DNA from: Collinsella sp.
GTDB taxonomy: Bacteria > Actinomycetota > Coriobacteriia > Coriobacteriales > Coriobacteriaceae
Assembly (NCBI GenBank): GCA_031295385.1
Contig: JAUMOL010000012.1
Coordinates: 53,517-117,516 of the forward strand
Length of the DNA stretch: 64,000 nucleotides
Direction: 5' to 3'
Below are positions 16,649-24,621 of this stretch, in pieces (the first letter of the stretch is position 1; the number at the start of each line of letters is the position of its first letter). The notes under the pieces were generated by a model that saw only the letters and a program-made list of their open reading frames with translations, was not told where the DNA came from and made no database searches. A program made the translations under genes and the position numbers.

Positions 16649-16765
16649 AAGCTATTTCGGCTCGTCAATATATCGAAACCGATTTCGTGCAGTTATTTTA
16701 CGAATCCTGCAAACAATTTCGGCAAACGGTCGATTTTTGGCTGCGAATAGGAGCATAATCAAAGT

Positions 16766-16823
16766 CCCGATTGGATGTATTGGGATTACGACAAGCCGCT
16801 CGGGTCGTTCCCGGGCGGCTTGT
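16766..16823 (+). promoter_or_regulatory. Two hairpins in the ldh leader
   Basis: A small hairpin (TCCCGAT..ATTGGGA, 16766-16785) is followed by a long one, ACAAGCCGCTCGGG with CCCGGGCGGCTTGT (16791-16823, one wobble), ending 25 bp before the ldh start. A CATAAT -10-like box lies at 16754-16759. The strong hairpin inside the leader could be an attenuator, a stabiliser or the upstream gene's terminator. Confidence 0.5.
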
Positions 16824-16848
16824 TTGTGGAGAGAGATGGGAGTTTCTA

Positions 16849-17799
16849 ATGGTTAACGAGAAGAAGGTCGCTATTGTCGGCTGCGGTTTCGTCGGTTCGT
16901 CTTCGGCGTTCGCGCTGATGCAGAGCGGTCTGTTCTCCGAGATGGTCCTCATCGACGTGGACAAGAACCGCGCCGAGGGTGAGGCCCTGGATATCGCGCA
17001 CGGCATGACGTTTGCCGAGCCGATGAAGATCTACGCCGGCGATTATTCCGATGTCGCCGACGCCGCCATGATCGTCGTCACCGCTGGCGCTGCCCAGAAG
17101 CCCGGTGAGACCCGCCTGGACCTGGTCAACAAGAACGTCAGCATCTTTAAGTCCATTATTCCCGAGATTAAGAAGTCCGGCTTCGACGGCATTCTGCTCA
17201 TCGTCTCCAACCCGGTCGATGTTCTGACCTACGCCGCCATCAAGATGTCCGGCCTGCCCGAGGGCCACGTCATCGGTTCCGGCACTGTGCTCGACACCGG
17301 CCGCCTGCAGCAGATGCTTGGTGCCCACGTCGAGGTTGACCCGCGCGATGTCCAGGCCTATGTCATGGGCGAGCACGGCGACTCCGAGTTTGTCGCTTGG
17401 TCCAGCGCTCAGGTTGCCGGCGTTCCGCTGAACACCTTCTGTGAGCTTCACGGCCACCTGGAGCATGAGGCTGCCGAGAAGCGCATTGCCGAGGACGTCA
17501 AGAACTCCGCCTACACCATCATCGAGAAAAAGCACGCCACCTACTATGGCGTCGCCATGGCCGTCAAGCGCATCTGCACCGCCGTCATGCGCGATGAGCA
17601 GACCGTTCTGCCTGTCTCCTCGCTCATGGTGGGCGAGTATGGCCTGTCCGATCTTGCCATCTCCATGCCGACCGTCGTTGGCCGCGACGGCGTTGTCTGC
17701 CGCGTCCCCGTGCCGCTGAACGATGACGAGCAGCATGAGCTCACCGTCTCCGCCAAGGCCCTCAAGGACATCATCGACAGCGTTGATTTCTCCTGCTAA
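16849..17799 (+). CDS. ldh: L-lactate dehydrogenase
   Basis: A 316-residue NAD-dependent LDH reducing pyruvate to L-lactate at the end of glycolysis. The N-terminal Rossmann motif is VAIVGCGFVGSS; the catalytic His is H176 in MGEHGDSEF; the substrate loop and NPVD motif (IVSNPVDVLTYAA) fit LDH rather than malate dehydrogenase. The longer frame starts upstream, but ATG 16849 has GGGAG at good distance. It forms its own unit between a hairpin leader and a terminator at 17831. Confidence 0.9.
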   Translation: MVNEKKVAIVGCGFVGSSSAFALMQSGLFSEMVLIDVDKNRAEGEALDIAHGMTFAEPMKIYAGDYSDVADAAMIVVTAGAAQKPGETRLDLVNKNVSIFKSIIPEIKKSGFDGILLIVSNPVDVLTYAAIKMSGLPEGHVIGSGTVLDTGRLQQMLGAHVEVDPRDVQAYVMGEHGDSEFVAWSSAQVAGVPLNTFCELHGHLEHEAAEKRIAEDVKNSAYTIIEKKHATYYGVAMAVKRICTAVMRDEQTVLPVSSLMVGEYGLSDLAISMPTVVGRDGVVCRVPVPLNDDEQHELTVSAKALKDIIDSVDFSC

Positions 17800-17830
17800 A
17801 TCAAGCTCGCTAGAGCGAAAAGCTACAATG

Positions 17831-17866
17831 AAGGCGTCCGGGTCCACACGGCCCGGGCGCCTTTTT
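17831..17866 (+). terminator. ldh terminator
   Basis: GGCGTCCGGG and CCCGGGCGCC (one wobble) form a stem followed by TTTTT, 33 bp after the ldh stop. Confidence 0.9.
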
Positions 17867-17896
17867 GGTGCAAAGTAACCTGACCCCAATGCACCA
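17865..17896. repeat. 32-bp palindromic repeat, left of the DUF2974 gene
   Basis: TTGGTGCAAAGTAACC continues to CCCAATGCACCA; the ends TTGGTGCA and TGCACCA pair. A near-identical copy (about four substitutions) lies at 19078-19109, so the two copies bracket the gene at 17914-19074. Confidence 0.7.
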
Positions 17897-17913
17897 TAGT
17901 TGATGGGAGGGCC

Positions 17914-19074
17914 ATGTCGGATTCGCCTAATTTTTTGACCTATGCCCAGACGGCGTTTGATCCGTTTGAGGAGCGGCCGTTCTGCGCGGTGGATAGCCTG
18001 GTCTTTGCGTGGTTGTCCTATTTGCGTTTGCCAGGTGATATGGCGGAGCTGACGAACTGGCAGGGCCTAGACGTACGCGAGCTGCTGCGTGCCGAGTGCT
18101 ACCGGGACATGATTGACGACTTGTGGGACCCGGAGGGGAGCAGGGCCTTGTTGGAGGCCGTGGCAGCAAGTCCTCGCTACCGTGGCGTGCACGTTTGCGG
18201 CTATCGTGCCGTGAGCGATGTGGTGGCGACGGAGCAGTTTGCAGCCATGGCGTTTCGGTTTCCGGCAGGGTTTAGCTATCTTTCCTTCCGGGGGACCGAC
18301 AGCACGATTGTGGGCTGGAAAGAGGACTTTAACATGGCGTTCCGGTGTCCTGTGCCGGCCCAGGAATCCGCGGCACGTTATGTGGACGAGGCGGCGGATG
18401 CGATTGACGGGCCGCTTTTGTGCGGAGGTCATTCCAAGGGTGGAAACCTTGCGGTGTACGGTGCGGCGATGTGCTCCGATGTCGCCCGTGAGCGAATCGA
18501 ACGGGCGTATTCCCATGATGGCCCGGGCTTCGTCGAGGAGTTTCTGAACGGCGACGCCTTTGCCGATCTTTCCGGTCGAATCGACAAGACGCTACCTCGG
18601 TCGTCGATCTTTGGCATGATGTTCGAGACACAGGAGGACTATGCCATCGTTGAGAGCACCGAGTTCAGCCTGCTGCAGCACAATCCCTTTAGCTGGGTGG
18701 TTGATGGTCGCGACTTCGTGTACTGTGAGCGCCTGTCCGCCGGTGCTCGATATGTTGATGGCTCCATTCGCGAGATGCTGCTTGCAGTGTCGCCTGGCGA
18801 GCGCGAGCGTTTTGTAGATGCGTTGTTCTCCGTGTTTGAGGCAACGGGTGCTGAGCGGTTTGCGGATATCGCTGGGAATCTGCGCGAGAGCCTGCCCGTG
18901 ATGCTCCAGGCTGCGCAAGGCTTTGACAAGGATACACGACGCTTTGTCTCGCAGACCATCGTGGCAATCCTTAAATGCGCACTGCTGCCCAAACGCCCTC
19001 AGATCGACATGCCCGCTGCCGGCAAGAGTTTGGCAGAACAGCTCGAGGCTTGGCAGTCCGAGCTCCTGCGCTAG
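17914..19074 (+). CDS. DUF2974 (Mbeg1-like) alpha/beta-hydrolase
   Basis: A 386-residue protein of the DUF2974 family, which has a lipase-like alpha/beta-hydrolase fold. The nucleophile elbow GGHSKGGNLA places the catalytic Ser at residue 174, and FRGTDSTIVGWKEDFNM is the family's oxyanion-side motif. There is no signal peptide, so it acts in the cytoplasm; its substrate is unknown. GGGAGG precedes the ATG. It is flanked on both sides by copies of one 32-bp palindrome, which raises the possibility of insertion as a unit, though base composition does not differ clearly. Confidence 0.75.
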   Translation: MSDSPNFLTYAQTAFDPFEERPFCAVDSLVFAWLSYLRLPGDMAELTNWQGLDVRELLRAECYRDMIDDLWDPEGSRALLEAVAASPRYRGVHVCGYRAVSDVVATEQFAAMAFRFPAGFSYLSFRGTDSTIVGWKEDFNMAFRCPVPAQESAARYVDEAADAIDGPLLCGGHSKGGNLAVYGAAMCSDVARERIERAYSHDGPGFVEEFLNGDAFADLSGRIDKTLPRSSIFGMMFETQEDYAIVESTEFSLLQHNPFSWVVDGRDFVYCERLSAGARYVDGSIREMLLAVSPGERERFVDALFSVFEATGAERFADIAGNLRESLPVMLQAAQGFDKDTRRFVSQTIVAILKCALLPKRPQIDMPAAGKSLAEQLEAWQSELLR

Positions 19075-19077
19075 CCA

Positions 19078-19109
19078 TTGGCGCAAAGCAACCTGTCCCC
19101 GATGCACCA
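19078..19109. repeat. 32-bp palindromic repeat, right of the DUF2974 gene
   Basis: Second copy of the unit at 17865-17896: TTGGCGCAAAGCAACC continuing to CCCGATGCACCA, same orientation, starting 3 bp after the DUF2974 stop. Confidence 0.7.
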
Positions 19110-19185
19110 ATCTTCGATGCGCCTGGGGTGGGCTCGACCGCTATACTGGTTCGTGCCGAAATCGATCTAGAACGGAATGCCGTAT

Positions 19186-20190
19186 ATGAAAATCAATCAT
19201 GCGATTCTGCATATCCTGGACTTTGACTCTGCCGTCAACGTCATGAGCCAGCGCGAGCTCGATATCGAGAGTCGTACCGTGCGCAACTTCGTGACCACGC
19301 ATCTGCGCCGCGCACGCACCTCAGCCGACAACAAACGCGCCACGTTTGCCGAGAGCTCTGCGTTTGGTGGCGAGCTCAAGGGCTATTTCTTTGGCGAGCG
19401 CGAGTTCGTGGACCTGTCGCAGCAGATTGCGGAGTTTATTTCCTCCGAGCTCACCAAAGCCGAGAAAGCCGAGTCCACCGACGTGCTCGTGGCCGATTTT
19501 GACGACGATGAGGATGCCCGCTGGTTTGCCGTGATGCTGCTGGGCTCCAAGCAGGCTTTTATGCACGAAGTGGGCCGCGAGGAGGGGGAGGTGCGCAACG
19601 ACATCGCGCGCCACTACGCCATCCTGCCGAACCCCTCGCAAAAGGTGCCGAGCTATGCCATCGTGCGCGCGAGTACCCTGGAGATCGGCTACGTGGACAA
19701 GAAGCGCAAGATTGCCGGCGAGGACCGTATGCTTATCCCCGATGGCTTGCTGCAGTGCGACACGGGCGTATCGGGCAAGGAGGTCATCGACACCGTGACG
19801 CGTGTGGTCGAGGAAGTCGCCGAGGAGCACGGTGCCAACACGGCTGTAGCGCTCGCTAAGGTTAAGGCTGCCGTTGCCGAGAAGGTTGAGGATGACGAGG
19901 AGCTGCCGCCTTGGGATATCGTCGACGAGGTCTTTGAGGACGAACCGGTTATCAAGGAGAGCGTGCGCGCGGCACTGACCGAGGAGAAGGTGCCTGAGCG
20001 TGTGCCCGTGGAGCGCAAGCAGGTCGAACGCGCGGCGGTGCGCAATCACAAGATCCGTACCGACACGGGTATCGAGATCAGCTTCCCGGCCGAGATGGGT
20101 TCGAACTCCGAATACATCGAGTTCGTCAACGAGCCCAACGGCCTCATCTCCATTGAGCTCAAAAACATCGGCAGCATCGAGAACCGATAA
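19186..20190 (+). CDS. 37-kDa nucleoid-associated protein (NdpA/YejK family)
   Basis: A 334-residue protein of the NA37 family. It begins MKINHAILHILDFDSAVNVMSQRELD, a close match to the family opening, and has the later motif SYAIVRASTLEIGYVDKKRKI. E. coli YejK associates with the nucleoid and topoisomerase IV; the exact role is poorly known. The region around residues 230-280 is Glu/Lys/Val-rich and may be a flexible linker before the last domain (IEISFPAEMGSNSEYIEF). The start at 19186 has CGGAA at better spacing than the ATG three codons earlier. Confidence 0.78.
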   Translation: MKINHAILHILDFDSAVNVMSQRELDIESRTVRNFVTTHLRRARTSADNKRATFAESSAFGGELKGYFFGEREFVDLSQQIAEFISSELTKAEKAESTDVLVADFDDDEDARWFAVMLLGSKQAFMHEVGREEGEVRNDIARHYAILPNPSQKVPSYAIVRASTLEIGYVDKKRKIAGEDRMLIPDGLLQCDTGVSGKEVIDTVTRVVEEVAEEHGANTAVALAKVKAAVAEKVEDDEELPPWDIVDEVFEDEPVIKESVRAALTEEKVPERVPVERKQVERAAVRNHKIRTDTGIEISFPAEMGSNSEYIEFVNEPNGLISIELKNIGSIENR

Positions 20191-20215
20191 ACTGCGCTTG
20201 GACGCTGCGGAAAAC

Positions 20216-20249
20216 AAAGGCCGAAACCCTTCGGGACTTCGGCCTTTTT
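20216..20249. terminator. Rho-independent terminator after the nucleoid protein gene
   Basis: AAAGGCCGAA and TTCGGCCTTT pair over a 12-base loop and run into TTTTTG. Confidence 0.9.
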
Positions 20250-20301
20250 GTTTTCGGCTTGGTCGCTGACATTGCGCCGTAGGTTGAGCATACGCCAGCG
20301 A

Positions 20302-20399
20302 AAACGCCCCTAGGCGAGCAAGGTGACGCGAAAGAGGAGGGCATTGACCTTCTGGTCATGCCCGACGATTGAACGTCAGATTGCCGCCTAGGGGCGTTT
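20302..20399 (+). repeat. Nested-hairpin repeat family A, copy 2
   Basis: Outer stem AAACGCCCCTAGGCG with CGCCTAGGGGCGTTT (perfect, 15 bp), middle stem TGACG/CGTCA, inner hairpin GGCATtGACC/GGTCATGCC. The loop strands GCGAAAGAGGAG and GACGATTGAACG are shared with the copies at 6204 and 36482 although all stem sequences differ. It lies between converging genes. Confidence 0.75.
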
Positions 20400-20412
20400 G
20401 CAGCGTCGACTT

Positions 20413-20440
20413 GTTACGCGGTTTGGTAAAACCGCGTAAC
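20413..20440. repeat. 12-bp perfect palindrome, copy 2
   Basis: GTTACGCGGTTT and AAACCGCGTAAC with a GGTA loop, identical in both arms to the copy at 6164-6190. It sits just beyond the dapH stop on the minus strand. In both places a family A element lies within 20 bp. Confidence 0.7.
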
Positions 20441-20441
20441 C

Positions 20442-21161
20442 CTACAGCTGGCGCAGGCCCTCTTCGAGACCGGTCTTGCTGTCAGTCTTCTCGTCGCGCA
20501 TCTTGATAACGCGGGCGGGGACACCGGCCACGACGGCGCCGGCGGGGACGTCCTCGACGCATACGGCACCGGCGGCAACGACAGCACCCTTGCCTACGTG
20601 CACACCCTCCAGGACCACGGCGTTGGCGCCAATCATGACATCATCCTCGATGATGACGGGCGTGGCACTCGCGGGCTCAACGACGCCTGCCAGTACGGTG
20701 CCGGCGCCGATGTGGCAGTTCTTGCCCACGGTTGCGCGGCCGCCCAGGACGGCGCCCATATCAATCATAGAGCCCTCGCCGATAACGGAGCCGATGTTGA
20801 TGATGGCGCCCATCATGATGACGGCGCGGTCGCCGATCTCGACGCGGTCGCGGATGATCGCGCCCGGCTCGATGCGGGCGTTGATGCCCTTAAGGTCGAG
20901 CATGGGGACGGCGGAGTTGCGGCAGTCATTCTCGACGTCGTAGTAGTCGATGGAGTCGGCATTGGCATCGAGGATGGCTTTGAGCTCATCCCAGTCGCCA
21001 AAGATGGTCTTGCCACGACGACCGCCGTAGACGTGTGCATTGCCCCACTGGACCTTCATGCCCGGCTTCTCGCGCACGTACAGCTTGACGGGCGTCTTTT
21101 TGGGCGCGGTGGCGATGTAGTTGATAATCTCCTGTGCATCCATCTCGGCTGCGTTGCTCAT
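20442..21161 (-). CDS. dapH: Tetrahydrodipicolinate N-acetyltransferase
   Basis: A 239-residue left-handed beta-helix acyltransferase. It has the DapH opening MDAQEIINYIATAPKKTPVKLYV and the hexapeptide-repeat part with RIEPGAIIRDRVEIGDRAVIMMGA. DapH transfers acetyl from acetyl-CoA to tetrahydrodipicolinate, the entry to the acetylated DAP branch known in Bacillus, as opposed to the succinylated branch. It is last in the lysA-dapA/dapB/dapH operon, 39 bp after dapB. An M20 enzyme suited to later deacetylation is encoded divergently from this operon. Confidence 0.9.
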   Translation of the reverse strand: MSNAAEMDAQEIINYIATAPKKTPVKLYVREKPGMKVQWGNAHVYGGRRGKTIFGDWDELKAILDANADSIDYYDVENDCRNSAVPMLDLKGINARIEPGAIIRDRVEIGDRAVIMMGAIINIGSVIGEGSMIDMGAVLGGRATVGKNCHIGAGTVLAGVVEPASATPVIIEDDVMIGANAVVLEGVHVGKGAVVAAGAVCVEDVPAGAVVAGVPARVIKMRDEKTDSKTGLEEGLRQL

Positions 21162-21200
21162 TTGCTATCTCTCCTTTGGGTGGATTCGGTTGATACCTGG

Positions 21201-21941
21201 TTAGGCAAACATGACCTGGTCGAACGTATAGAAGCCGGGTTCGCGGGTGACGAGCTTCTGCGCGGCCGCCAAGGCGCCGTTGACAAAGATCTGACGGCTC
21301 GTGGCGCGGTGGGTGAGCGTGACCTCCTCGTCCTGGCCAAAGAAACTCACCTCGTGCACGCCGGCGACAGTGCCACCGCGCAGCGAGTGCATACCGATCT
21401 CCTTGGGGTCGCGCGCGCCACACATGCCCTCGCGGCCATAGACGGGGTGGTAGCCTGCCTCGGGTTCAGCTTCGACGACGGCGTCGAGCAACAACTTGGC
21501 AGTGCCGCTGGGGGCGTCGACCTTTTGGTTGTGGTGCGTCTCGACGATTTCACAGTCAAAGCCGGGCAGCTCACGCGTGGCCTGGGCCACTAAATGACGC
21601 AGGGCTGCGATGCCGATGGAGTAATTGCCGGAGTGCATGACGCGGGCGTTCTGACCCAGCTCGCGCAGGCAGTCCATCTGCTCGGGTGTGTAGCCCGTGG
21701 TGCCCGAGACTAACGCGGTGCCTGTACGCTTGACATAAGCGACGACGGCATCAAAGGTCACGACGTTCGAGAAATCGATGATAATGTCTGCTGCCGGGGC
21801 ACTCTCGAGCTCGGACAGATCGAAACCGATCTGGGCGACGATGTCGAAAACGGGCTGACCGGCGGCGTCGACAATGCCCTCGGCGGTAGTGCGGATGAGC
21901 GAGCCCATGCGGCCCGTTCCCATAATGACGGTCTTAATCAA
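21201..21941 (-). CDS. dapB: 4-hydroxy-tetrahydrodipicolinate reductase
   Basis: A 246-residue NAD(P)H-dependent reductase forming tetrahydrodipicolinate. The Rossmann motif VIMGTGRMGS is at the N-terminus, IIDFSNV and GTTGYTPEQ follow, and the catalytic block is EIVETHHNQKVDAPSGTAKLL with the His-His pair and Lys. Its ATG overlaps the stop of the lysA-dapA reading frame by 8 bases, so the reductase is translationally coupled to the enzyme that supplies its substrate. Confidence 0.93.
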   Translation of the reverse strand: MIKTVIMGTGRMGSLIRTTAEGIVDAAGQPVFDIVAQIGFDLSELESAPAADIIIDFSNVVTFDAVVAYVKRTGTALVSGTTGYTPEQMDCLRELGQNARVMHSGNYSIGIAALRHLVAQATRELPGFDCEIVETHHNQKVDAPSGTAKLLLDAVVEAEPEAGYHPVYGREGMCGARDPKEIGMHSLRGGTVAGVHEVSFFGQDEEVTLTHRATSRQIFVNGALAAAQKLVTREPGFYTFDQVMFA

Positions 21942-24243
21942 GCAGACCAGCTCCCTTCAGAGCATCGGTAAGTGCAGCGCGCGTGTCGTTGGCCATGGGG
22001 CACAACGGCATACGGTAGTTTGCTTCGATCATACCCATCTGAGCGAGCGCCTCTTTGACGGGGATGGGGTTGACCTCACTAAAGAGGGCATTGATGAGCG
22101 GCTGACCGGCAATCTGGATATCGCGGGCGCGCTCCACGTCGCCGTCCAGATAGGCGCGGCACATGTCGTGCACGAGCTGCGGCTGAACATCGGCCCACAC
22201 GCTGATGGTGCCCGAGGCGCCCAGGCTCATGAGCGGCACGGTAAGCACGTCCTCGCCCGAGTACATGCGGAAGTCGTCTGACAGCAGGTGGGCGATCTTG
22301 GCCGCGTAGGCGACGTTGCCCGAGGCCTCCTTAATACCCATGATGTTGGGGTGCGCGGCCAGGCGCTCTACGTTGCGCTCGCTGATACCGCAGCCGCAGC
22401 GGCCGGGGATGTTGTACAGGATGCAGGGGATGTCAACGGCATCGGCGACGGTCTTAAAGTGCTGATAGATACCCTCTTCGTTGGACTTGTTGTAGTAGGG
22501 GGTAATGAGCAGCAGGCCGTCGGCTCCCAAGCCCTGGTAAGTAAGCGACTTGGTGAGCATGGTCTGCGTGGAGTTGGAGCCCGAGCCGGCGATGACGGGG
22601 ACGCGTCCTGCAACATGCTTGACCACGGCGGCGACGACGGAGTTGTCCTCGTCATCGGTCATCGTGGCGCTCTCGCCGGTGGTGCCCAGGGTGAGAATGG
22701 CGTCGGTGCCATTTTGCAAGTGGAAATCGATAAGGCGCTCGAGCGCGTCAAAGTCGACACTGCCGTCCTTTTTAAACGGCGTAACCAGGGCGACGATTGA
22801 GCCCTCGAGATTGCGGATGTCCATGTTCTTCTCCTTCGCCTCCGCGATCTGGATGCGTTTGTTCCATTGAGCTGCGACTGCCAGGCGCTCGTCTTCGGCG
22901 CGACGGCGGGCGCTTTCGGCGCGCGATTTGGCCAGCAGCTCGCGGCCGCACGGCAGCACGTCGAGCGTGGCAAAGTAATCGCCCGGGCGCTCGGCGCGTC
23001 GGATGAGGTCGGCCGAGCCATCGGGGCGCAGCAGGACCTCGGCGGAACGCAGGCGGCCGTTGTAGTTGTAGCCCATAGAGTAGCCATGCGCACCGGTGTC
23101 GTGAATCACGAGCAGGTCGCCCACGTCGATATGCGGAAGCTCGCGGTCGATGGCGAACTTATCGTTGTTCTCGCACAAGTTGCCCGTGATGTCATACGTG
23201 TTCGTGACCGGTGCTGCGGTCTTGTCAGGGCCGCCCGGCTGTCCCATCACCGTAATGTGGTGGTAGGCATCGTACATAGCGGGACGAATGAGGTCGACGG
23301 CGCTTGCGTCCACGCCGATATAGTCCTTGTAAATCTGCTTCTCGTGGATGGCCTTGGTGACCAGGCAGCCGTAGGGGCCCATCATAAAGCGGCCCATCTC
23401 GGTGCAGATGGCCACATCGCCCATGCCGGCAGGAACCAGGATCTCGTCGTATGCCGCATGCACTCCCTCGCCGATGGCGTGAATGTCGTTGGCCTGCTGC
23501 TCGGGCAGATAGGGGATGCCGACGCCGCCGGACAGATTGATAAAGGCGACATGTGCGCCGGTCTCGCGCTCCAGGCGCACGGCAAGTTCAAAGAGGATGC
23601 GTGCGAGCTTGGGGTAGTAGTCGTTGGTGACGGTGTTGCTGGCAAGGAATGCGTGGATGCCAAAGTCCTCGGCGCCCTTGGCCTTGAGCATGCGGAAGGC
23701 CTCGAAGAGTTGCTCGGTGGTCATGCCATATTTGGAGTCGCCCGGGTTGTCCATGATGCCGTTGGAGAGCTGGAACAGGCCGCCTGGATTAAAGCGGCAG
23801 CTGACCGTCTTGGGGATGGGCCCCGCAACGCGCTCAAAGAACCCGATGTGGCTGATGTCGTCAAAGTTGATGATGGCACCCAGCTTGTCGGCGAGCTCAA
23901 AGTCGGCAGCCGGTGTGTCGTTGGACGAGAACATGATGTCGTGTCCCGTGATACCCAGTGAGCGGGCGATCATGAGCTCGGTATAGCTCGAGCAATCGCA
24001 GCCGCAGCCGTATTCGTTGAGAATGGAGATGAGCGCCGGGTTGGGGTTGGCCTTGACGGCAAAGTATTCCTTAAAGCCCGGGTTCCATGCAAAGGCGTCG
24101 CGCACTTCTTGCATGTTGCGGCGGATGCCCGCCTCGTCGTATAGATGAAACGGCGTGGGGAACTGCTCGACGATATGTTCGAGTGTCTCCTTGTCCACAA
24201 ACGGCTGCTTGGCCGCATATGCCTCGTTGGGGGTCAATGCCAT
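21934..24243 (-). CDS. lysA-dapA: Diaminopimelate decarboxylase fused in frame to dihydrodipicolinate synthase
   Basis: One uninterrupted frame of 769 codons encodes two enzymes. Residues ~1-440 are LysA (DAP to lysine): PLP-binding Lys64 in YFAVKANPNP, GCDCSSYTELMIA, and the C-terminal GYSMGYNYNGRLR. A charged helical bridge (about 442-473) leads to residues 474-769, a complete DapA: GTTGESATM, YNIPGRCG, and the Schiff-base Lys in MGIKEASGNVAY. A good internal ribosome-binding site precedes Met474, so a separate DapA could also be made. The protein would join the pathway's first committed and last steps. A lysine riboswitch lies upstream. A missing stop from assembly error seems unlikely but cannot be excluded. 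Confidence 0.88.
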   Translation of the reverse strand: MALTPNEAYAAKQPFVDKETLEHIVEQFPTPFHLYDEAGIRRNMQEVRDAFAWNPGFKEYFAVKANPNPALISILNEYGCGCDCSSYTELMIARSLGITGHDIMFSSNDTPAADFELADKLGAIINFDDISHIGFFERVAGPIPKTVSCRFNPGGLFQLSNGIMDNPGDSKYGMTTEQLFEAFRMLKAKGAEDFGIHAFLASNTVTNDYYPKLARILFELAVRLERETGAHVAFINLSGGVGIPYLPEQQANDIHAIGEGVHAAYDEILVPAGMGDVAICTEMGRFMMGPYGCLVTKAIHEKQIYKDYIGVDASAVDLIRPAMYDAYHHITVMGQPGGPDKTAAPVTNTYDITGNLCENNDKFAIDRELPHIDVGDLLVIHDTGAHGYSMGYNYNGRLRSAEVLLRPDGSADLIRRAERPGDYFATLDVLPCGRELLAKSRAESARRRAEDERLAVAAQWNKRIQIAEAKEKNMDIRNLEGSIVALVTPFKKDGSVDFDALERLIDFHLQNGTDAILTLGTTGESATMTDDEDNSVVAAVVKHVAGRVPVIAGSGSNSTQTMLTKSLTYQGLGADGLLLITPYYNKSNEEGIYQHFKTVADAVDIPCILYNIPGRCGCGISERNVERLAAHPNIMGIKEASGNVAYAAKIAHLLSDDFRMYSGEDVLTVPLMSLGASGTISVWADVQPQLVHDMCRAYLDGDVERARDIQIAGQPLINALFSEVNPIPVKEALAQMGMIEANYRMPLCPMANDTRAALTDALKGAGLLD
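22822..22836 (-). promoter_or_regulatory. Internal ribosome-binding site for stand-alone DapA
   Basis: AAGGAG (22836-22831, minus strand) is followed by 6 bases and ATG at 22824. That ATG opens a normal-length DapA of 296 residues inside the fused frame, so both the fusion and free DapA may be produced. Confidence 0.6.
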
Positions 24244-24250
24244 GTCCCGT

Positions 24251-24306
24251 AAACCTCGCTATCCAGACGGCGCCATCTGCGCATCGAATCCGCATAGCGT
24301 GGACCC
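24251..24306 (-). promoter_or_regulatory. Expression platform of the lysine riboswitch
   Basis: On the minus strand, CGCTAT (from about 24299) can pair with ATAGCG next to the GAGG ribosome-binding site of lysA (24257-24254). The same GGATAGCG segment (24264-24257) can instead pair with the 3' side of riboswitch stem P1, CGCTATCC. Two exclusive pairings near the ribosome-binding site suggest translational control. Confidence 0.5.
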
Positions 24307-24314
24307 AATGTCCG

Positions 24315-24471
24315 GATAGCGCTCCCGCATTGCTGCAGACAGTCCTGTGGGTGTTTCCCACAGGCCCACCAGGTTGTTCGTGCCCGAAAAGCCCAGTTCG
24401 GCGGGTTTCGCCTCCCCACGGGGTCAAAGCCTGCCGGCTCGCCCGCGGTTCTTCGTGCCCGCGCCTCTATC
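24315..24471 (-). ncRNA. Lysine riboswitch (L box)
   Basis: Read on the minus strand the leader matches the lysine aptamer from memory of B. subtilis lysC: GATAGAGGCGCG at the 5' end, GGGGAGGCG and CGCCGAA in the second helix, CTGGTGGGCC, then GGACTGTC and the closing GGAGCGCTATC, which pairs with GATAG to form P1. It precedes the lysA-dapA-dapB-dapH operon by about 70 bases. Lysine binding would be expected to lower expression of the DAP/lysine genes. Confidence 0.9.
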
Positions 24472-24499
24472 AAGTGGTAACGACCCTACCACGTTGCAC

Positions 24500-24528
24500 T
24501 TTACCAAACAAGAGTATTCGTATATAAC
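24500..24528 (+). promoter_or_regulatory. Promoter of the M20 deacetylase gene with a GAGTATTC site
   Basis: TTTACC (24500-24505) and TATAAC (24523-24528) are separated by 17 bp. The spacer contains GAGTATTC, an octamer that recurs three times in both orientations upstream of the C69 dipeptidase gene. Confidence 0.45.
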
Positions 24529-24621
24529 GTTTAAAAAATGCAGGGATATGCTGGAAACATGTGCGCCACAATCCTGTATCACAATAAGTTGCAACAGATG
24601 TGCCTCACGAAGGGATCCTCT

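Noticed and set aside
16684..16704. A Rex-type redox operator (TTCGT-N11-ACGAA) upstream of ldh
   Set aside because: The half-sites do not match the TTGTGA/TCACAA-type Rex consensus closely enough.
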